A stretch of 64,000 nucleotides of DNA from Gigaspora rosea (taxonomy: Eukaryota > Glomeromycota > Glomeromycetes > Diversisporales > Gigasporaceae), in contig QKWP01000371.1 of assembly GCA_003550325.1 (NCBI GenBank), forward strand, positions 116,656 to 180,655, in the 5' to 3' direction. Within the stretch, counting starts at the first letter, position 1. Every line of letters begins with the position of its first letter. Positions 58,346 through 64,000 of the stretch are shown here, in pieces. Made by a program: the position numbers and the translations under genes. Under the pieces are notes generated by a model. It was not told the origin of the DNA, ran no database searches, and saw nothing but the letters and a program-made list of their open reading frames with translations.

Positions 58346-60499
58346 GTAATTTTTAGTTAAGTCAAATTAAAAAAAAAATTGTAAATAATTTAATTTTAAT
58401 AAAATAAACTTGAATACACAATTAAATTTACTATTAACATATTCTGCTCTACTTATTAATTGAGTTTTATAAATTAAAACATATTATAAATTGAGTCACT
58501 ATACTAACAATGCAAATAAATAAATAAATAAATCAAAAACATTTGACAGACCAAAGAATAAATATAGATTTATTTCTTTATTAAATTATTAAATTACTAT
58601 AATTAACTAATATGTAAAATTCAAATTTCACATCACAAACCCACAAACTTTTAATTGTAATGATACTAGTTTATAAACTAATAATTTAAATATACTGATT
58701 AATCAATAATTTTTAAATTCCAACATTAAATTATTAAATAAACTTAAATAACATATATAAATAATTTTTTATAATTATTTACTGAATCGACACGAAGTTT
58801 AATGAACTCAAATAGCTAAATAATCTCTAATTAACTAAAATGAATACTACTATTAGTTATTACAATGTGACTATAGATCTAGATAAATAGATTAACTTAA
58901 TAAGTAAATATGAGCAATAAAATATTGAAACTGTTCCAAAAAGTACCTTTTTACAAACAAAAATAATTTAAAAATATCAAATCAATAAGCAATCTACATA
59001 CTATAAAATAGTTTTTTTTTGATTTTCACCACTATTTCTATAATGCACCAGCTCTTTAAAGATGCATTTTGTTGAAAGCTCTTACTCTGATGCACCTAAT
59101 GAATCACTTTTTAAACTGAAAAGTTGCTAACCTGAGAAGAATCAGACAAAAGTAGATGAAATAATTGCCTATATTCAAAGGTGTGATGATTTATAAAAAG
59201 AAGTTCATTTTTTATATTTTTCATACCATTTGATTCATAGAAAGCTTAACAATAATTTTGTTTTAAGGAACTCTACATGTTGAAACTAAGGTTTTGGATG
59301 AAATTTTTAAAAATGTAATTACATTGACTTGTATAATTTGTAAAGATCTTATAATAAAATTTTAGATATAACAAATCATGTGATTGTTTAAGTAACGAAA
59401 AACATAAGTGCAACTGGTCATGTGATTGGAAGAATGCCGGCTAGCCAAAGGTGCCAGAAATAAATTCAATTGAAGGACTTTAAGTCTGCAAAATATATTG
59501 TGAGTAATTTAAACTGAGCTATTTGAGCTGAGTAATTTGAACTGAAAAGATGATATGCTCCCGAAAAAATTAGCAAGATTGCGCCCAGGTATTATCATAA
59601 CAGTAGAACGAGTGAGAAGCAGCATCAGCCAGTGGTTTCCTGTCATGGGCAGACATTCGTATGATTGGTTAATTTTTGTAGATCTACCCGTGATTTCCCG
59701 TGATCATTAACCAATCAAAATACATAATTTTTAATTATACTACAGTACTAGAAAACGAAAAAAACCTCGCGAAACTTACAAACTAATAAATATACGCAAA
59801 AGAATTTATTATTTAGTTTTAGAGAAAGAGAATAGATAGGTACATGTAAAGTGGGTAAATGTGATATTTATTACTAATAAACCCAAACTCATTAAAGAAT
59901 CTATACAAGAATATAAACCAAAATTTAACTATTAATTAACGGCTAACAAATCCAAACACACTACAAGAACAGACAAATTTAAGCATTAAACCAGGAGCTT
60001 CTACTACTAAGAGCCTGTACCTATTCAAATTAAACAGTTGTAAATAAAAGTTTATTTAAATCTAACGTAATAAAATAGGTTTATACGAAAAATGTCTCCA
60101 GTTACCTTCACTCTACTGCATAATTTCACACGCCCAATAGACGGCGATATATTTTGTCTTCTAAGTAAAGTTTACAAGAAGTGAGATCTTTTTGAGATTC
60201 TTTTGCACGGTGAATATTAACGTTCGTTTAAAGCTTGGGAGTGGCTTTTGTGGTGATTTTTTATTAGTGAAACGTTATATTATCAAAAAGTACTTTAAAG
60301 TGTATAAATAAGTTACCCGGTAGTTACCCGGGCAATTGATTTACATTAGCCAATCAAACGAATGTCTGACCATGAGGTTTCCTGCCTGCTCGAAGCAGGC
60401 CGGCTGTTAAATAGGAAAATAGCAAATCAGGAGACTGTTTCCAAAAAGGAAGAATTAACTGTCTTGATTCTTCTATGGCCTATGCATTTATTGGAGTGG
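58346..60499. other. Gene-free AT-rich stretch
   Basis: No bounded element and no recognised gene. A plus-strand frame starting at 60362 (MSDHEVSCLLEAGRL...) is open for about 50 residues before it runs into the MITE at 60518. It has no recognised family and could be a gene start cut by that insertion. Confidence 0.4.
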
Positions 60500-61036
60500 T
60501 TGGCTGCTTTGTTGGTACAGTACCGGACAGCGAAAACTATCCATTTTTTTCGGCATTGTTTAAAGTTTAATAACTTTACAACAAGTAATTATTTTAAAAA
60601 TCCCTCTTACAAATTTTTTATTTGTAACCTAAACTACAATATCTTGCTTTTTATAGAAGTTATATCGGTTTAAAGTTCAGCAACTTTAATAGTAAAGCAG
60701 AAATTTGGCGCAGGACAATCGACCAATCAGATTGATGCTAATCATGTGCTCGTGATTTTATTGGGTAATATTTATTATTAAAAATCCAAAATTTGGCTCT
60801 TATTATATAAAAAAAATAATTTTTATATTTTTAACCAATCAAAATTTTGTTATACAAAAATTAGCCAATCAGAATTGTTATAAAATTCTCAAATTTGGCG
60901 CCCTAAAAAAAAATTGGATGGTTTTTGCTGTCCGGTACTGTATGTGTTTGGGTTGTTACTATGTTACTATGTTGGTTGGAGTGATCGCCAATGCTTGGCT
61001 GCTTTGCTGGTATGTGTTTGGGTTGTTACTATGTTG
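60500..61036. repeat. Direct duplication interrupted by a MITE
   Basis: TTGGCTGCTTTGYTGGTATG followed by TGTTTGGGTTGTTACTATGTTG occurs intact at about 60995-61036. The first copy (60500-60517 plus 60941-60975) is split by the MITE at its internal TA. Confidence 0.75.
60518..60940. mobile_element. Mariner-like MITE, CAGTACCGGACAGC termini
   Basis: The ends are CAGTACCGGACAGCGAAAAC and GTTTTTGCTGTCCGGTACTG, flanked by TA on both sides (60516-60517, 60941-60942). TA duplication and CAGT ends fit Tc1/mariner. Its 423-bp AT-rich interior has no transposase. The uninterrupted second copy of the surrounding repeat confirms the empty site. Confidence 0.88.
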
Positions 61037-62330
61037 ATTGTTTAGCTGGCCATTGCTTCGTAGATTCACTTGTGTATGGCTGTTTAAAGTATCTGTATAC
61101 GTATGCGTGATGTGTTGGTTTAGGGGATAAGCATGCGTCAGTCTAAAACACTCTATTAGTGCAGGTCACAGTGCTACAGGATATGTTCGATCATAGCTCA
61201 ATAGAGTTAGCGCTGATGATCGACTTGTCGATGTACGGCTATACGATAGGACCAATGTGTATTTCCATCCTGTGTTGCTTTGTGCTAATGGGTAAGACTC
61301 ATTTGGAGGTCCGGCGTGGACCATGCGGGTCTGCTTGTCGTTATCCATGATGATCGATAGCATCTTTATTATACTATATATATATATTTTTTTTTTTGTT
61401 TTATTTTTTGGTTTGCCAAATGTTTTGCTTGATAGAACACACTTTGGTTATTTAGACAGTCTGAGAATAGCAACTGTGGCCGTTTTTTTTTTTATACTTA
61501 TTTCCTAAAAATGAGACGGTTGTAATGTTTAAAAGAGAAAAAAGTGTTGTGAGTAGTTTGATTAAATACTGGTTTCTATTACGTCGCTTTATTCACATGA
61601 AATCCATGTTACCGTGAAGGGGCTGTAGCACGTGGCATGTAACCCTGACCATTCTCACCTGTCTTTTCGATCAGTTGACTTTTGTCAACACGCATGGTCC
61701 TTATAAATATAATTTCTTATTGTTATTTTTTCATGTGTTATGACGTAATCATGTTTATTCAAATTAAAGCGACTCCCTACCAATCAAATTTCTTGGTCAG
61801 ATGTAACGTAGATCATATGATGTTTGTTTACATCCGGATATAAAATTCTAAATTTTAGAGAGTTTTGACATTTCAAATAACCCCAAGCACTTCACAATAA
61901 TAAAACATTAAAATCGCTCAAAAACAGACGTGTTAGGTCGCGATCAACAACTGTAAATAATATTTATTGCCTTTGTAGAACATTTCTAAATACCATCCGG
62001 GATGATATTATTAAATACCATCTCTAGCTTATCATTGTATCACATGATCATCAATCTGCATAAATTAACCAATTACATCGAATACATAACAATTACGGGA
62101 TTTTTCGATATTAGTACGTATGGCGCAGTTTAACTTAGTTCGATAATATTTATTAATTCAAAAGACATTGTCCGTTATCTTTTGCTTCACAAAGGATAGT
62201 TTATGCTTCCGCTACGGCTGTCGCCTCCGCTACAGCATTTTTATTTTACTAAAGCATAGGAAAAACCCTACAAACTAACTCATCCTAACCCTACTAACTA
62301 GCTTGATGAACGTTTTTAAACGACAGCACC
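61037..62330. other. Gene-free stretch
   Basis: A slightly GC-richer block at 61150-61350 is open on both strands, but neither translation resembles a known family. The rest is AT-rich. Confidence 0.4.
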
Positions 62331-62339
62331 AAGAGAAAA

Positions 62340-63060
62340 AATGCCAAGAACCATAACACCTCCAATAACGACGAAATGGTCACCACAAAGACAACAAAGC
62401 TAACACATAACGCAACACCCACTTATAACGTCATACGGAACCGACACTAATGACGACTACGGAAAGAAAGTGGGAAGGTTAAATATGCACCAAATAAAAA
62501 GCACCAATGACACTAGAGTAAATCGAACGACGACATCCACCCCAAAAGCAATAATAACGCGTCGCCACCATAATTGCTGCGTTAAAACGAACGGCACAAA
62601 ATTGAAACCAACGATTACGGAAAGAACATGCAACAAAAAACGCCCAGCGACACACAACACCTATCACAGCAGCGACACCAAAGCAAGCAGCATAAAACTA
62701 AAACCAACGATTATGAAAAGAATAGTGGAGGTTAGACATGCAACAACAAAGAAAACCCACTAAAAACGACGAAATCCACTTCAAGACAACATAAATAACA
62801 TAACAACGACAAAAACCACCTCAAGACAACACAATAATCACAATAACGTGACATCTACCACAGCAGCGGTACCAAAGCAAGCAATGCAAAACTGAAACCG
62901 AAAGAAAGGTGGAAAGTTAGAAATGCGACAGCAAGAAAAAAACACCAGCGAAACCAGAAGTAAATTGAAAGGCGGCAACACCCAAAGCAATTCAAATGTG
63001 TAATGATGACAACACCCACCTATAAGGCGACACGGCACCTGCGATGACTCTATTAACAAC
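62340..63060. repeat. Diverged repeat rich in ACGAC/CACCAC
   Basis: A loosely repeated unit containing AAACTGAAACCAACGATTA, GGAAAGAA.RTGGAGGTTAG.CATGCAACAA and CAGCAGCGACACCAAAGCAAGCAG recurs about four times. Strong purine/pyrimidine asymmetry leaves open frames on both strands that are not credible genes. Confidence 0.6.
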
Positions 63061-63354
63061 GTCTCCTCAAATAACGACGCCATTACTGCAGTCGGGGATT
63101 TTTCAAAATTCATAGATCATTTCTAGAATAGTCTAAAATCATGCTTCGAAATGCGATTGGCGTTTAATAGAAAAAATTCCAGATATTTCGTCGATCTAAT
63201 ACGTACCTAATACGTAATAAAAGTCGAAACTAGCTTTAGAAATATATATTTTCAAGCACGTACTTTTAGAATCCCTGGGGATCCCTGAGACCTAACAAAT
63301 TAGTTTTTTCACAAATCGAAGTTTAAATTACATATTTTCGTATATTGATCAAAC

Positions 63355-64000
63355 ATGAGTTCAAAACCTGAAGCCAAAGATCTGTCCTGCTTTTTAGCTT
63401 TCTTTGCTAAAAAACATCCAAATAGTGACTTGCTAAAGCATGTTGAGAAATGTAGAGAAGAGAAGTGGCGAAATGCGTCTGCCACTGCGGCAAAAACAAG
63501 AATTACAGAAATGGCTGAGTATTTTCCTGAATTAACTTCGTATCTTGATTCTATGGAGAGTTATTCTTTATGTGGAGGGCACTATAACCGGGTTATTGCT
63601 AAAAAGGCTTTTATTAATCAATTAAAAAAAGAAACTGATTCAATTCTATCTTCAGGTGAACCCGAGAAAAAGAGATTAAAGTTTTCTAACGACGACGATA
63701 AGCTGAAAGTTTCTGAAAAAACTTTCGTCGATTTTGGCGCACAAGTTGATTTATTTGAAAAAACTTTCGTCGATTTTGGCGCTCAAGTTGATTTATGTGA
63801 AAAAACTTGTGCTGATTTTGGATCCTACGTATCCTTTTCAGATCCAATGTGTGAAATTCTTCAAAGAAGAATTGATGAGTTAGAAAAAAATAACAAGCCA
63901 TTATTAAGTGAAAATGAGGCACTAAAAAAAAAGCTAAGCGAAAGATTTACTAACCAACAAGATCGCATTAATTCTATAATAGAAATTGCCCAAAAAGAAC
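63355..64000 (+). CDS. Unidentified protein, partial, with internal tandem repeat
   Basis: Open from the ATG at 63355 to the window end (at least 215 residues, no stop). The N-terminal part has well-spaced cysteines and SYSLCGGHYNRVIAKKAF, which looks like a zinc-binding module; I do not know the family name. Then comes a 14-residue repeat EKTFVDFGAQVDLF, present twice (42-bp DNA units at about 63717-63800) plus a degenerate third copy. A Lys/Glu/Leu-rich probable coiled coil follows and runs off the edge. Composition and codon use look like a real gene. The missing 3' part prevents a firm call. Confidence 0.7.
   Translation, partial: MSSKPEAKDLSCFLAFFAKKHPNSDLLKHVEKCREEKWRNASATAAKTRITEMAEYFPELTSYLDSMESYSLCGGHYNRVIAKKAFINQLKKETDSILSSGEPEKKRLKFSNDDDKLKVSEKTFVDFGAQVDLFEKTFVDFGAQVDLCEKTCADFGSYVSFSDPMCEILQRRIDELEKNNKPLLSENEALKKKLSERFTNQQDRINSIIEIAQKE

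Noticed and set aside
62470..63113. Overlapping frames on both strands in the ACGAC-rich repeat
   Set aside because: Open frames come from biased composition of a diverged repeat; translations are low complexity.

Overview
The window looks like AT-rich nuclear DNA of a filamentous fungus. My best guess is an arbuscular mycorrhizal fungus (Glomeromycotina, Rhizophagus-like). The grounds are conserved eukaryotic genes with many short GT-AG introns, a fungal-type nitrate reductase relic, very high AT content, and heavy loading with decayed transposons and tiny non-autonomous elements. The lineage is an inference; nothing was searched. No rRNA, tRNA or CRISPR was seen.

Layout. 1-770 is a degenerate 12-bp satellite. 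921-2930 is a seven-exon UBE3D-type ubiquitin ligase gene. 3067-7347 holds an 8-bp-TSD element, a nitrate reductase pseudogene split by a 239-bp hAT-type MITE, a foldback element with another element nested inside it, and a MULE-like MITE. 8013-15615 is a dead hAT transposon followed by a 5'-truncated Ty3/gypsy copy (copy A). 17797-21504 is a single-exon RPAP1 gene (minus). 22576-23731 is SLD5/GINS4 (plus, six exons), preceded by a palindromic repeat array. 24437-26793 is an unidentified multi-exon gene whose intron carries a tandemly duplicated double hairpin. 28686-31687 is an RNF10 homologue (minus, ten exons). 32724-33910 is a PEX11-family gene (minus, five exons). 35127-42564 is a LINE with a perfect 16-bp target duplication and two hAT-type insertions inside it. 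42616-48706 is a MITE-rich, gene-poor stretch. 48868-58176 is a Ty3/gypsy element with both LTRs (copy B, minus strand). 58177-63350 is mostly non-coding with repeats. 63355 to the end is the start of an unidentified gene containing an internal tandem peptide repeat.

The intact genes are housekeeping functions (RNA polymerase II assembly, replication initiation, ubiquitin ligation, peroxisome division). They are not functionally linked and sit as islands between transposons. The transposons and the nitrate reductase relic share one decay pattern: most premature stops are TGG to TGA/TAG or CAA/CAG to TAA/TAG, i.e. C:G to T:A changes. The 12-bp satellite varies in the same way at its CpG sites.
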